Part shown: positions 1 to 6,872 of the stretch, piece by piece
Numbering within the stretch: position 1 is the stretch's first letter
Layout: every line of letters begins with the position of its first letter
Assembly (NCBI GenBank): GCA_035560415.1
Contig: DATMZG010000118.1
Location: forward strand, 1 to 16,860
Direction of reading: 5' to 3'
Source of the DNA: DATMXT01 sp035560415
Lineage (GTDB): Bacteria; Bacillota; Clostridia; Oscillospirales; Feifaniaceae
Length of the DNA: 16,860 bases
Position numbers and translations under genes: made by a program
The notes under the pieces: model-generated
Seen by the model: only the letters and a program-made list of their open reading frames with translations
What the model was told of the DNA's origin: nothing
Databases searched by the model: none

Positions 1-28
1 AAATTAAATATACAGGGGGACTCATTTT

Positions 29-421
29 ATGGAGGAACTGGCGGCCTTAAGGGCGCTGGCCGACGAGACGCGGCTGTCCATTGTCCGGCTGCTGCTGCGC
101 CGCAACTACTGTCTGCGGGCGCTGGCGGAGGCGCTGACGCTTACGCCCGGCGCCGTCTCGCAGCATGTGAAAGTGCTGCGGGAGGCGGGGCTGCTCGAGG
201 CCACGCGGCAGGGCTATTTCATGCACTATGAGGTCAACCGCGGCGCGCTGCGGTCGCTGTCGGCCCGTCTCACGGAGCTGGCGGACACTTTGCGGGAGGA
301 GCCTCCGGCCGCGGAGCACGAGGCCTGCCGAAGGCAGGGGCGGTGCGGCGAAGACGTGGGGGCGGCCTGCCGCCGCGGACCCGGCGGGCCCGCCGGGCCG
401 TGCGGCAGAGGGGGGCGCTGA
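29..421 (+). CDS. ArsR/SmtB-family metal-responsive transcriptional repressor
   Basis: This 130-residue protein is a winged-helix repressor of the ArsR/SmtB type. The recognition region at about residues 30-65 (LAEALTLTPGAVSQHV, then KVLREAGLLEATRQGYF and HYEVN) is typical of the family. The start is supported by AGGGGGA at 15-21, about seven bases upstream. Cys28 lies just before the DNA-binding helices, where several family members bind metal. The last 35 residues are unusual: Gly/Arg-rich with Cys100, Cys106, Cys114 and Cys125, which suggests an extra metal- or thiol-sensing site. The stop is one base before the next start, so it is almost certainly cotranscribed with the two permease genes and probably controls them. 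Family assignment is firm. The inducer is not known from sequence; arsenic, other soft metals or a thiol-reactive signal are all possible. The promoter lies mostly outside the window. Confidence 0.9.
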   Translation: MEELAALRALADETRLSIVRLLLRRNYCLRALAEALTLTPGAVSQHVKVLREAGLLEATRQGYFMHYEVNRGALRSLSARLTELADTLREEPPAAEHEACRRQGRCGEDVGAACRRGPGGPAGPCGRGGR

Positions 422-422
422 C

Positions 423-902
423 ATGTTCAACCACATTCTCTACGGTGCCACCGCCCTGCTTCTGGGGCTGTCCTGGCTCAAAGACAAAGACAAGACCAAA
501 ACGGCCTTAAAGAGGGCGTGGAAGTCCTTTGAGAACATCCTGCCGCAGTTTCTCAGCGTCATCCTGCTCATCGGCATGATGCTGTCGGTCCTCGACAAAT
601 CCGTCATCTCCCGGCTGCTGGGGCAGGGGTCGGGGGCGGCGGGCTATCTCCTTGCCGCCGCCATCGGCTCGGTCACCCTCATTCCCGGCTTTGTCGCCTT
701 CCCGCTGGCGGCCTTGTTACTCGCGGCCGGCGCTGGCTACGGCCAGATTACGATGTTCGTCACCACCCTCATGATGGTCGGCGTCGTCACGCTGCCGGTT
801 GAGACGAAATGTTTCGGCAAAAAGCTCGCCGTGCGGCGAAATCTGCTGGCGCTGGGCTTTGCCGCTGTCATCTCCCTTGTGATTGGAGGGCTCCTCACAT
901 GA
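423..902 (+). CDS. Half-size permease, UPF0718/DUF318 type (N-terminal-like half)
   Basis: This 159-residue integral membrane protein has hydrophobic segments near residues 4-18, 40-57, 72-103, 108-125 and 140-158. It resembles one half of the UPF0718/COG0701 permeases, whose best-studied members (ArsP-type) export organoarsenicals. The family-like stretch TLPVETKCFGKK (residues 123-134) includes Cys130. The ATG at 423 is chosen because a GAGGGGGG ribosome site precedes it and it begins one base after the regulator's stop. An open frame continues upstream to 228 but only inside the regulator gene. Its stop overlaps the next permease gene by four bases (ATGA), implying translational coupling and probably a two-subunit transporter. 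The substrate is inferred from the family and the ArsR neighbour only; it could be another metalloid or a sulfur compound. Confidence 0.85.
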   Translation: MFNHILYGATALLLGLSWLKDKDKTKTALKRAWKSFENILPQFLSVILLIGMMLSVLDKSVISRLLGQGSGAAGYLLAAAIGSVTLIPGFVAFPLAALLLAAGAGYGQITMFVTTLMMVGVVTLPVETKCFGKKLAVRRNLLALGFAAVISLVIGGLLT

Positions 903-1432
903 AAAAGGTTCTGATTCGCTACAAATTTGCCCTGGCTATTCTGGCGGCAAACCTCGCCCTCATCGCCGTCAGCCCCGCGGCCGGCAAGGCCTCGGTTGTC
1001 CTGACCAAGAACAATTTCGTCGAGATGCTGACCATCGTCATTCCCATCTTCATCCTGCTCGGGCTGCTCGACGTCTGGGTCGGCCGGGAGACCATGATGA
1101 AGTACATGGGGGACGGCGCCGGACCCAAGGGGGCGCTCATCGCCTTTGTCATGGGGTCGGCCGCGGCCGGGCCGCTCTATGCCGCCTTTCCTGTCGCCGG
1201 CGTCCTGCTCAAAAAAGGGGTGTCCCTGACCAATGTCTTCATTTTCATCGGCGCCTGGTCGACCACAAAAATCCCCATGCTGCTCTTTGAGGCCGGCAAT
1301 CTCGGCACCCGCTTCATGCTGCTGCGCTTTGGTTGCAACCTTATCGGCATTTTCGCCATCGCCGCCATTTTGACGCGCACCGCCTCGCCTGAAGAGCGGG
1401 CGGCGCTCTACGAGACGGCAAAGGAACTGTAA
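899..1432 (+). CDS. Half-size permease, UPF0718/DUF318 type (C-terminal-like half)
   Basis: This 177-residue membrane protein is the second half of a UPF0718/COG0701-like permease. Hydrophobic stretches lie near residues 8-25, 43-60, 78-104, 112-130 and 144-159. The signature-like loops MGSAAAGPLYAAFPVAG (85-101) and GAWSTTKIPML (118-128) match the repeated loop architecture of these permeases. The ATG at 899 overlaps the previous gene by four bases and has GGAGGG at 885-890; longer in-frame starts would lie inside the upstream permease. The two half-length proteins probably form one transporter. Cys146 sits in the last membrane segment. No hairpin terminator is visible between this gene and the promoter at 1479, so some read-through into the next operon is possible. 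Confidence 0.85.
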   Translation: MKKVLIRYKFALAILAANLALIAVSPAAGKASVVLTKNNFVEMLTIVIPIFILLGLLDVWVGRETMMKYMGDGAGPKGALIAFVMGSAAAGPLYAAFPVAGVLLKKGVSLTNVFIFIGAWSTTKIPMLLFEAGNLGTRFMLLRFGCNLIGIFAIAAILTRTASPEERAALYETAKEL

Positions 1433-1478
1433 AAAAACAAGTAATAGCATCTTAAAAAATATTTCCGACAATTTATTG

Positions 1479-1526
1479 TTGACATATGACAGTTACGGGT
1501 GTATGCTCATAACTGTCATATGTCAA
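1479..1526 (+). promoter_or_regulatory. Promoter embedded in a perfect 17-bp inverted repeat (candidate operator)
   Basis: The left arm TTGACATATGACAGTTA (1479-1495) is matched without error by its reverse complement at 1510-1526, with a 14-base spacer. The first six bases of the left arm are a perfect -35 box (TTGACA, 1479-1484). Seventeen bases on, in the spacer, lies a -10 box (TATGCT, 1502-1507). Transcription would start in the right arm near 1514. A dimeric or tetrameric protein bound to both arms would cover -35 and the start site, so repression is likely. The adjacent DUF134 protein is the most economical candidate (autoregulation); the upstream ArsR protein is the alternative. Confidence 0.85.
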
Positions 1527-1552
1527 TAACGCCATTTGAAGGAGGGGTCGGC

Positions 1553-1927
1553 ATGCCGAGACCGCGAAAATTTCGCCGGGTGTGTTCAAGTCCTGCCTGC
1601 ACCCGTTTTAGCCCGCCGGACGGGCGCCGGGGTCAGGTCGACATGACTGTCGACGAATACGAGGTCATCCGGCTCATCGACCTCGAGGCGCTGACGCAGG
1701 AGCAGTGCGCCCTCCAGATGGGAGTGGCCCGCACGACGGTGCAGGCCATTTACGCCGCCGCCCGCAAAAAGCTGGCGCGCTGCATTGTGGAGGGCCGGGC
1801 GCTTGTGATCGGCGGCGGCGACGTGCGCTACTGCGAGCACGGCGGCGGCGCCTGCGGGCGGGGCTGCTGCCGGCTCCAAAACGGCGTGACGACGTCAAAC
1901 GGAAAGGACGACAAAGACGATGAGTGA
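1553..1927 (+). CDS. DUF134 (UPF0251) DNA-binding protein, probable regulator of its own operon
   Basis: This 124-residue protein belongs to the DUF134/UPF0251 family of predicted DNA-binding proteins. The N-terminus MPRPRKFRRV followed by Cys11 and Cys16 is characteristic. A sigma-70 region-4-like helix-turn-helix occupies about residues 47-78 (LTQEQCALQMGVARTTVQAI). The C-terminal part has Cys94, Cys101, Cys105 and Cys106, which with the N-terminal pair could bind metal or an Fe-S cluster. The start at 1553 is chosen over an upstream ATG at 1503 because GGAGGGG lies at 1541-1547 and the family N-terminus begins here; the earlier start would also lie inside the promoter. It overlaps the next gene by eight bases. 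By position it should be the regulator of the Mrp/NifX operon, acting at the inverted repeat at 1479-1526. That role is inferred. Confidence 0.88.
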   Translation: MPRPRKFRRVCSSPACTRFSPPDGRRGQVDMTVDEYEVIRLIDLEALTQEQCALQMGVARTTVQAIYAAARKKLARCIVEGRALVIGGGDVRYCEHGGGACGRGCCRLQNGVTTSNGKDDKDDE

Positions 1928-2756
1928 AGCCTGTGACGGCAACTGCTCGGCCTGCGGGGCGAGCTGTGCCGACAGAAAAGAGGAGAGCCTCTTAGCCCCG
2001 GCAAACGAGTACTCCAAAATCAAAAAAGTGATCGGCGTGGTGTCCGGCAAGGGGGGCGTCGGCAAGAGCCTTGTCACCGCCATGCTGGCGGTGGCCATGC
2101 GGCGGTCGGGGTACAAGACGGCCGTGCTCGACGCCGACGTGACCGGCCCCTCCATCCCCAAAATTTTCGGCGTCACCGGCAAGGCGCAGGCCAGCGAATT
2201 CGGTCTCATGCCGGCTCTGACCAAGACCGGAATTGAAATCATGTCCACAAACCTGCTGCTGGAGGACGACCGGGCGCCCGTGGTCTGGCGGGGGCCTGTC
2301 ATCGCCGGGGCCGTCAAGCAGTTTTGGAGCGACGTCATGTGGGGCGGCGTGGACTTCATGTTCATCGACATGCCGCCGGGCACCGGCGACGTGCCGCTGA
2401 CCGTCTTCCAGTCGCTGCCGGTGGACGGCATCGTCATCGTGACCTCGCCGCAGGAGCTGGTGGGCATGATTGTGGAAAAGGCCGTCAACATGGCCGCCAT
2501 GATGAAAATTCCGGTGCTGGCGCTGGTCGAAAACATGAGTTATTTCGAGTGCCCGGCCTGCCAGACGCGGCATGAAATTTTCGGAAAAAGCCATGCGATG
2601 GAGCTTGCCGCAAAGCACGGCATCGGCGCCCTGTGCAAAATCCCGATCGACCCGGCCCTCGCCGCTATGGCGGACGCCGGGACCATTGAAGACTGTGGGA
2701 CAGGGCCCATTGAGCCCCTCGCAGCCATGCTCAGAGAAACGGAGGAGTCAGTATGA
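1920..2756 (+). CDS. Mrp/NBP35-family P-loop ATPase, Fe-S cluster carrier
   Basis: This 278-residue cytoplasmic protein is a deviant-Walker ATPase of the Mrp/NBP35 (ApbC) family, which bind and transfer Fe-S clusters. It shows the P-loop GKGGVGKS at 43-50, the switch region DMPPGTGD at 150-157, and the C-terminal pair CPAC at 211-214 that bridges a cluster between two subunits. The N-terminal extension has Cys5, Cys9, Cys12 and Cys16, recalling the N-terminal cluster site of Nbp35 although the spacing differs. Its start overlaps the DUF134 gene and its stop overlaps the NifX-like gene by four bases, so the three are translationally coupled. The likely partner is the NifX-like protein downstream. 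The pairing recalls the Desulfovibrio ORP complex, where MinD/Mrp-type ATPases accompany a NifX-fold protein. The actual client is unknown. Confidence 0.93.
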   Translation: MSEACDGNCSACGASCADRKEESLLAPANEYSKIKKVIGVVSGKGGVGKSLVTAMLAVAMRRSGYKTAVLDADVTGPSIPKIFGVTGKAQASEFGLMPALTKTGIEIMSTNLLLEDDRAPVVWRGPVIAGAVKQFWSDVMWGGVDFMFIDMPPGTGDVPLTVFQSLPVDGIVIVTSPQELVGMIVEKAVNMAAMMKIPVLALVENMSYFECPACQTRHEIFGKSHAMELAAKHGIGALCKIPIDPALAAMADAGTIEDCGTGPIEPLAAMLRETEESV

Positions 2757-3166
2757 CACGCATTGCGGTCCCCTATGAGGAAAAAGACAAGTCGGTCTTC
2801 CAGCACTTCGGCCACACCGGCCACTTCAAGGTTTACGACGTGGAGGGCGGCAAGGTGACCATCACCTACGTCGTGAACACAAACGGCAGCGGCCACGGGG
2901 CTCTGGCCGACATTCTAAAGAAAATTGAGGTTGCCACCCTCATCTGCGGCGGCATCGGCGACGGCGCCAAGCGGGCCCTGACCGAGGCCGGCATCAACTT
3001 CTTCGGCGGCGTAGAAGGGACGGCCGACGAGGCGGTGGCCGACTACCTGTCCGGCAAACTCGCCTACAACCCCGGCGTGACCTGCGAACACGCGGGCGAG
3101 CACCACGGCGAGGAGGGCTGTCACGGCGAGGACGGCCACTGCGGCGGAAACTGCCACAACGGATAA
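2753..3166 (+). CDS. NifX/NifB-C-terminal-like metal-cluster-binding protein with Cys/His-rich tail
   Basis: This 137-residue protein has the dinitrogenase iron-molybdenum cofactor biosynthesis fold (NifX/NafY/NifB C-terminus, and ORP). The opening RIAVPYEE, the FQHFGHTGHFKVYDV region (16-30) and the CGGIGDGAKRALTEAGINFF segment (65-84) are typical. The tail from about residue 111 is a metal-binding run: Cys111, Cys123, Cys130 and Cys134 interspersed with six or more His (EHHGEEGCHGEDGHC). No nitrogenase gene is present, so involvement in nitrogen fixation is unlikely; small stand-alone members occur widely in anaerobes with unknown roles. It is translationally coupled to the Mrp gene (ATGA overlap), so cluster loading by that ATPase is plausible. 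It ends the operon just before a strong terminator. Confidence 0.9.
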   Translation: MTRIAVPYEEKDKSVFQHFGHTGHFKVYDVEGGKVTITYVVNTNGSGHGALADILKKIEVATLICGGIGDGAKRALTEAGINFFGGVEGTADEAVADYLSGKLAYNPGVTCEHAGEHHGEEGCHGEDGHCGGNCHNG

Positions 3167-3170
3167 AATC

Positions 3171-3205
3171 AAAAAGCTGCAAGGGAATACCCCTTGCAGC
3201 TTTTT
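3171..3205. terminator. Bidirectional Rho-independent terminator
   Basis: A perfect 15-bp stem (AAAAAGCTGCAAGGG, 3171-3185, paired with 3191-3205) encloses a five-base loop. A T-run follows on the plus strand and the A-run gives one on the minus strand. It therefore ends both the NifX operon and the converging pyruvate carboxylase gene. Confidence 0.95.
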
Positions 3206-3216
3206 TATGCCGGTTT

Positions 3217-6200
3217 TTATCCGATTCGAATCAACAGCTCGCCGGCCTTGACCGTCTTGCCGGGGCTGACCAGCACCTCTTTGACGACGCCGTCCATGCC
3301 GGCGACGACGCTGGTCTCCATTTTCATGGCCTCGACAACCGCGACGACCTGGTTCTCCTTGACTTTGTCCCCCACCTTGACCATCACCTTGCTGACCATG
3401 CCGGGAATCGAGGCGCCGATTTGGCTCTTGTCGGTCGAGTCGGCCAGCTGCACCTGCACGGCCATGGAGGTCGTGTGGGGGTCGGGCACCCGGATTTCGC
3501 GGCGGGAGCCGTTGAGCTCAAACCGCACCTCACGGGTCCCGTCCTCATAGCTGTCGCCGAGTCCCAGATACTTGATGACGAGGGTCTTACCCTCCTCAAT
3601 GCTGATTTTATTGGTCTCGCCTAAAGCCATGCCGTTGAAGAAGACGTGACTGCCCATGCGCATGATATAGCCGTAGTCCTTGCGGTGGCGCAGGTAGTCC
3701 TCGTAAACTTTCGGGTACATGGCGTAGGAGATGAGGGAGCGCATGTCGGGGTTCGGGCTGAATTTCGAGATTTTCTCACGCAGCGCCTCAAAGTCGACCG
3801 GCGGCAGCAGCTCGCCCGGCCGGCAGGTGATGGGCTCCTCCCCCTTGAGGACGACTTTCTGAATGTCCTCCGGGAAACCCCAGGCCGGCTGGCCCATCAT
3901 GCCCTTGAAGTAGGAGACGACCGAGTCGGGGAAAGCGAGGTTCTTGCCCTTTTCCACGATGTTCTCGGGCGTGAGGTCGTTTTGCACCATGAAGATGGCG
4001 AGGTCGCCGACCACTTTGGAGGAGGGCGTCACCTTGACGAGGTCGCCCAGCATGTCGTTGACCGTCTTGTACATCTCCTTGACCTCCTCAAAGCGGGAGC
4101 CAAGGCCCAGCGATACCACCTGCGGGCGCAGGTTGGTGTACTGGCCGCCGGGGATCTCGTAGCGGTAAATTTCAGTCGTCGGGGTTTTGAGCCCGACGTC
4201 GAAGGACTCGTAGCGCAGCCGCACGTCGTCCCAGTAGTCCGAGAGCTCCTCGAGCCGCCGCACGTCGAGCCCGGTGTCCCGCTCGCTGCCGGACAGGGCC
4301 GCCGCCACCGCGTTCATCGAGGGCTGCGAAGTCAAACTCGACATGGAGCTGACGGCGCAGTCGACGACATCGACCCCGGCCTCGGCCGCCATGAGCAGCG
4401 TCGCCACCTGGTTGCCGGTCGTGTCGTGGGTGTGCAGGTGGATGGGCAGCCCCACCTCCTGCTTTAAGGTGGTGATGAGCTTTTTGGCGGCGTAGGGCTT
4501 TAAGAGCCCCGACATGTCCTTGATGCAAATGGAATGGGCGCCGCGGCGCTCGAGCTCTTTGGCCATCTTCACGTAGTAGTCAAGCGTGTATTTGTCGCGC
4601 TTTGGGTCCGAGATGTCGCCGGTGTAGCACATGGCGGCCTCGAGGAACTTGTTCTGGTTTAAGACCTCATTCATCGCAATTTCCATGCCCGGAATCCAGT
4701 TGAGAGAGTCGAAGACCCGAAAGACGTCGATGCCGGTCTTGGCGGCCGACTTGACGAAGGCCCGCACGAGGTTGTCGGGGTAGTTGGCGTAGCCGACGAG
4801 GTTGGAGCCCCGCAGCAGCATCTGGAACGGGACATTGGGAATTCGCTCCCGCAGCAGCTCAAGGCGCTCCCAGGGCGACTCGTGCAGGAAACGGTAGGCC
4901 ACGTCAAACGTGGCGCCGCCCCACATTTCAACGGAAAAGCAGTTTGCGAGAATTTCAGCCGTGCCCTCCGCCCCGAGCAGCATGTCGCGGGTGCGCATGC
5001 GGGTGGCGAGGAGGCTCTGGTGGGCGTCCCGCATCGTGGTGTCGGTGACCAGCAGCTTTTTTTCGGCCAGAATGTGGTCCCGCAGACCCTCGGGGCCCTT
5101 TTCGTCGAGAATTTGCTTTAAGCCCGCGGGCGGCGCCTCGAGCAGCTTTCTCGGAAACCGCGGCGAATCGTACTGGTGCCGCTCGGCCGACGGGGCCGCC
5201 ACCTGAATGCCGGCGATATATTTGAGGACTCTTGTGCCCCTGTCCTCGGTGTCGTCAAAGTCGAAGAGCTCCGGCGTCTCGTCAATGAACTTGGTGTGGC
5301 ATGCGCCCTCGACAAACCGCGGGTGGGTCATGATTTTGGTGACAAAGGGGATATTGGTCTTGACGCCCTTGACGTGCACCTCGTTTAAGGCCCGCGTCAT
5401 TTTGCGGCAGAGGGCCGGGAAAGTCGTGTCCCAGCAAGTGACCTTGACTAAAAGCGAGTCGTAGTAGGGCGAGATGACGCTGCCGACGTCGAAGTTGCCG
5501 CCGTCAAGCCGCACGCCGAAGCCGCCGCAGGAGCGGTAGGCCGTGATTTTCCCGTAGTCGGGTGCGAAGTTGTTCTTGGGGTCCTCAGTCGTGACGCGGC
5601 ACTGGATGGCGTAGCCGTTAATGCGCAGGTCCTCCTGCGACGAGAGCCCGATTTCGGGGTGGGAGAGGGGCTCCCCCTCGGCGATGAGAATCTGGGCCCG
5701 CACGATGTCAATGCCGGTCACCATCTCAGTGACGGTGTGCTCGACCTGAATGCGGGGGTTCATCTCAATGAAGTAGTGCTTGCCGTCGCGGTCGACGAGG
5801 AATTCCACGGTGCCGGCGTTGACGTAGCCCGCCTTGCGCGCGATTTTGACGGCGTCGGCCCGCAGGGCCGCCACCGTGCGCACCGGCACCGACCAGGCCG
5901 GGGCCATTTCGACCACTTTCTGATAGCGGCGCTGCAAGGAGCAGTCCCGCTCGCCGAGGTGCATGATGTTGCCGTAGTCGTCAGCCAGAATCTGCACTTC
6001 AATGTGCTTTGGCTCGACAAGATATTTTTCAATGAAGATGTCCTCGTTGCCAAAGGCCTTGCGGGCCTCGCTGCGCACGAGTTCAAAGGCCTCGGCGACC
6101 TCCTCCGGCGTGTCGCAGCGGCGCATGCCCCGCCCGCCGCCGCCGCCGGCGGCTTTCAGAATGACCGGAAATCCATACTGGCCGGCTTTTAGGGCGGCGT

Positions 6201-6642
6201 CCTTTGCATCTTTCAGCGGCTCGGTGCAGCCCGGAATGGTCGGCACACCGCAGGAGAGGGCCAGCTCCTTGGCCGACAGCTTATCGCCCATCGTGGCCAG
6301 CACCGATGAGGGCGGGCCGATGAAAACGATGCCGTTTTGCTCACAGGCACGGGCGAAGTCGGCGTTTTCCGACAGAAAGCCGTAGCCCGGATGAATGGCT
6401 GTCACGCCGCGGCGCTTTGCCATGTCGATGATGCCGGCAATATCGAGATAGGTCCCTAAAGGGCTGCGGTTTTCCCCTAAGAGATAGGCCTCGTCGGCCT
6501 GCACCCGGAACAGCGAATAGGTGTCCTCGTTGGAATACATGGCCACCGTGTGAATGCCAAGGTCATAACAGGCTCTGAAGATGCGAATGGCAATCTCACC
6601 GCGGTTTGCAACCAGCACTTTGTCGATTTTCACTTTTGGCAT
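3217..6642 (-). CDS. pyc: Pyruvate carboxylase (single chain)
   Basis: This 1141-residue enzyme carboxylates pyruvate to oxaloacetate using ATP, bicarbonate and a biotin arm, and replenishes C4 acids. Full domain order is visible. The biotin carboxylase occupies about 1-460, with the glycine loop GGGGGRGMR (166-174), ERDCSLQRRYQK (231-242) and EMNPRIQVEH (293-302). The carboxyltransferase starts near 530, with TDTTMRDAHQSLLATR (533-548), the probable carboxylated metal-ligand Lys708 in IKDM, and the His pair in HLHTHD (735-740). The C-terminal biotin domain has EAMKMET with biotin-accepting Lys1107. Length is normal for the family and no break is seen. The start at 6642 has GGGAGGAC immediately upstream; an in-frame ATG seven codons earlier lacks such a site. 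The gene is divergent from the biotin ligase gene, which probably modifies Lys1107. Confidence 0.98.
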   Translation of the reverse strand: MPKVKIDKVLVANRGEIAIRIFRACYDLGIHTVAMYSNEDTYSLFRVQADEAYLLGENRSPLGTYLDIAGIIDMAKRRGVTAIHPGYGFLSENADFARACEQNGIVFIGPPSSVLATMGDKLSAKELALSCGVPTIPGCTEPLKDAKDAALKAGQYGFPVILKAAGGGGGRGMRRCDTPEEVAEAFELVRSEARKAFGNEDIFIEKYLVEPKHIEVQILADDYGNIMHLGERDCSLQRRYQKVVEMAPAWSVPVRTVAALRADAVKIARKAGYVNAGTVEFLVDRDGKHYFIEMNPRIQVEHTVTEMVTGIDIVRAQILIAEGEPLSHPEIGLSSQEDLRINGYAIQCRVTTEDPKNNFAPDYGKITAYRSCGGFGVRLDGGNFDVGSVISPYYDSLLVKVTCWDTTFPALCRKMTRALNEVHVKGVKTNIPFVTKIMTHPRFVEGACHTKFIDETPELFDFDDTEDRGTRVLKYIAGIQVAAPSAERHQYDSPRFPRKLLEAPPAGLKQILDEKGPEGLRDHILAEKKLLVTDTTMRDAHQSLLATRMRTRDMLLGAEGTAEILANCFSVEMWGGATFDVAYRFLHESPWERLELLRERIPNVPFQMLLRGSNLVGYANYPDNLVRAFVKSAAKTGIDVFRVFDSLNWIPGMEIAMNEVLNQNKFLEAAMCYTGDISDPKRDKYTLDYYVKMAKELERRGAHSICIKDMSGLLKPYAAKKLITTLKQEVGLPIHLHTHDTTGNQVATLLMAAEAGVDVVDCAVSSMSSLTSQPSMNAVAAALSGSERDTGLDVRRLEELSDYWDDVRLRYESFDVGLKTPTTEIYRYEIPGGQYTNLRPQVVSLGLGSRFEEVKEMYKTVNDMLGDLVKVTPSSKVVGDLAIFMVQNDLTPENIVEKGKNLAFPDSVVSYFKGMMGQPAWGFPEDIQKVVLKGEEPITCRPGELLPPVDFEALREKISKFSPNPDMRSLISYAMYPKVYEDYLRHRKDYGYIMRMGSHVFFNGMALGETNKISIEEGKTLVIKYLGLGDSYEDGTREVRFELNGSRREIRVPDPHTTSMAVQVQLADSTDKSQIGASIPGMVSKVMVKVGDKVKENQVVAVVEAMKMETSVVAGMDGVVKEVLVSPGKTVKAGELLIRIG

Positions 6643-6714
6643 GATGTCCTCCCATAAGTGCATGTTATGAAAAGTTTAATAAATAATTAGAGCTCCGCTT
6701 TAATTAGCAAATAA

Positions 6715-6743
6715 AGTATAGGTCTTTACGAAAAAAAATGCAA
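6715..6743 (-). promoter_or_regulatory. Promoter of the pyruvate carboxylase gene
   Basis: Reading the minus strand, TTGCAT (6743-6738) is followed after 17 bases by TATACT (6720-6715). Transcription would start near 6708, giving a leader of about 65 bases. The two -35 boxes of this promoter and the divergent ligase promoter are only seven bases apart. Confidence 0.7.
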
Positions 6744-6750
6744 GTATATT

Positions 6751-6779
6751 TTGACTTCTCGAAAACATTATGTTACAAT
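6751..6779 (+). promoter_or_regulatory. Promoter of the biotin ligase gene
   Basis: TTGACT (6751-6756) and TACAAT (6774-6779) are separated by 17 bases, a good SigA-type promoter. The leader to the start codon is roughly 85-90 bases, in which I see no recognisable riboswitch. Confidence 0.75.
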
Positions 6780-6872
6780 CGACCAAAAGAGAACCGCGCC
6801 CTATGTTTGTATTTGTAATATTCACAGTTGTTTATAAGCTGCGCACATCGATGCGAAAAGGGAGGCTTATGG

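Noticed and set aside
1895..2618. Long minus-strand open frames opposite the Mrp gene
   Set aside because: The plus-strand protein has all Mrp motifs, while the minus frames have low-complexity sequence and no start signals. They are by-products of codon bias.
2753..3166. NifX-like gene as evidence for nitrogen fixation
   Set aside because: No nifH, nifD, nifK, nifB radical-SAM domain or nifE/N genes are present, and stand-alone members of this fold are common in non-fixing anaerobes.
3646..4467. A 273-codon plus-strand open frame within pyruvate carboxylase
   Set aside because: The minus-strand carboxylase is continuous with all catalytic motifs; the plus frame has no recognisable features.
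6643..6872. A biotin operator or riboswitch in the pyc-birA gap
   Set aside because: The ligase has no DNA-binding domain, no long spaced palindrome of the BirA type is visible, and I see no riboswitch core. Only the two promoters are supported.
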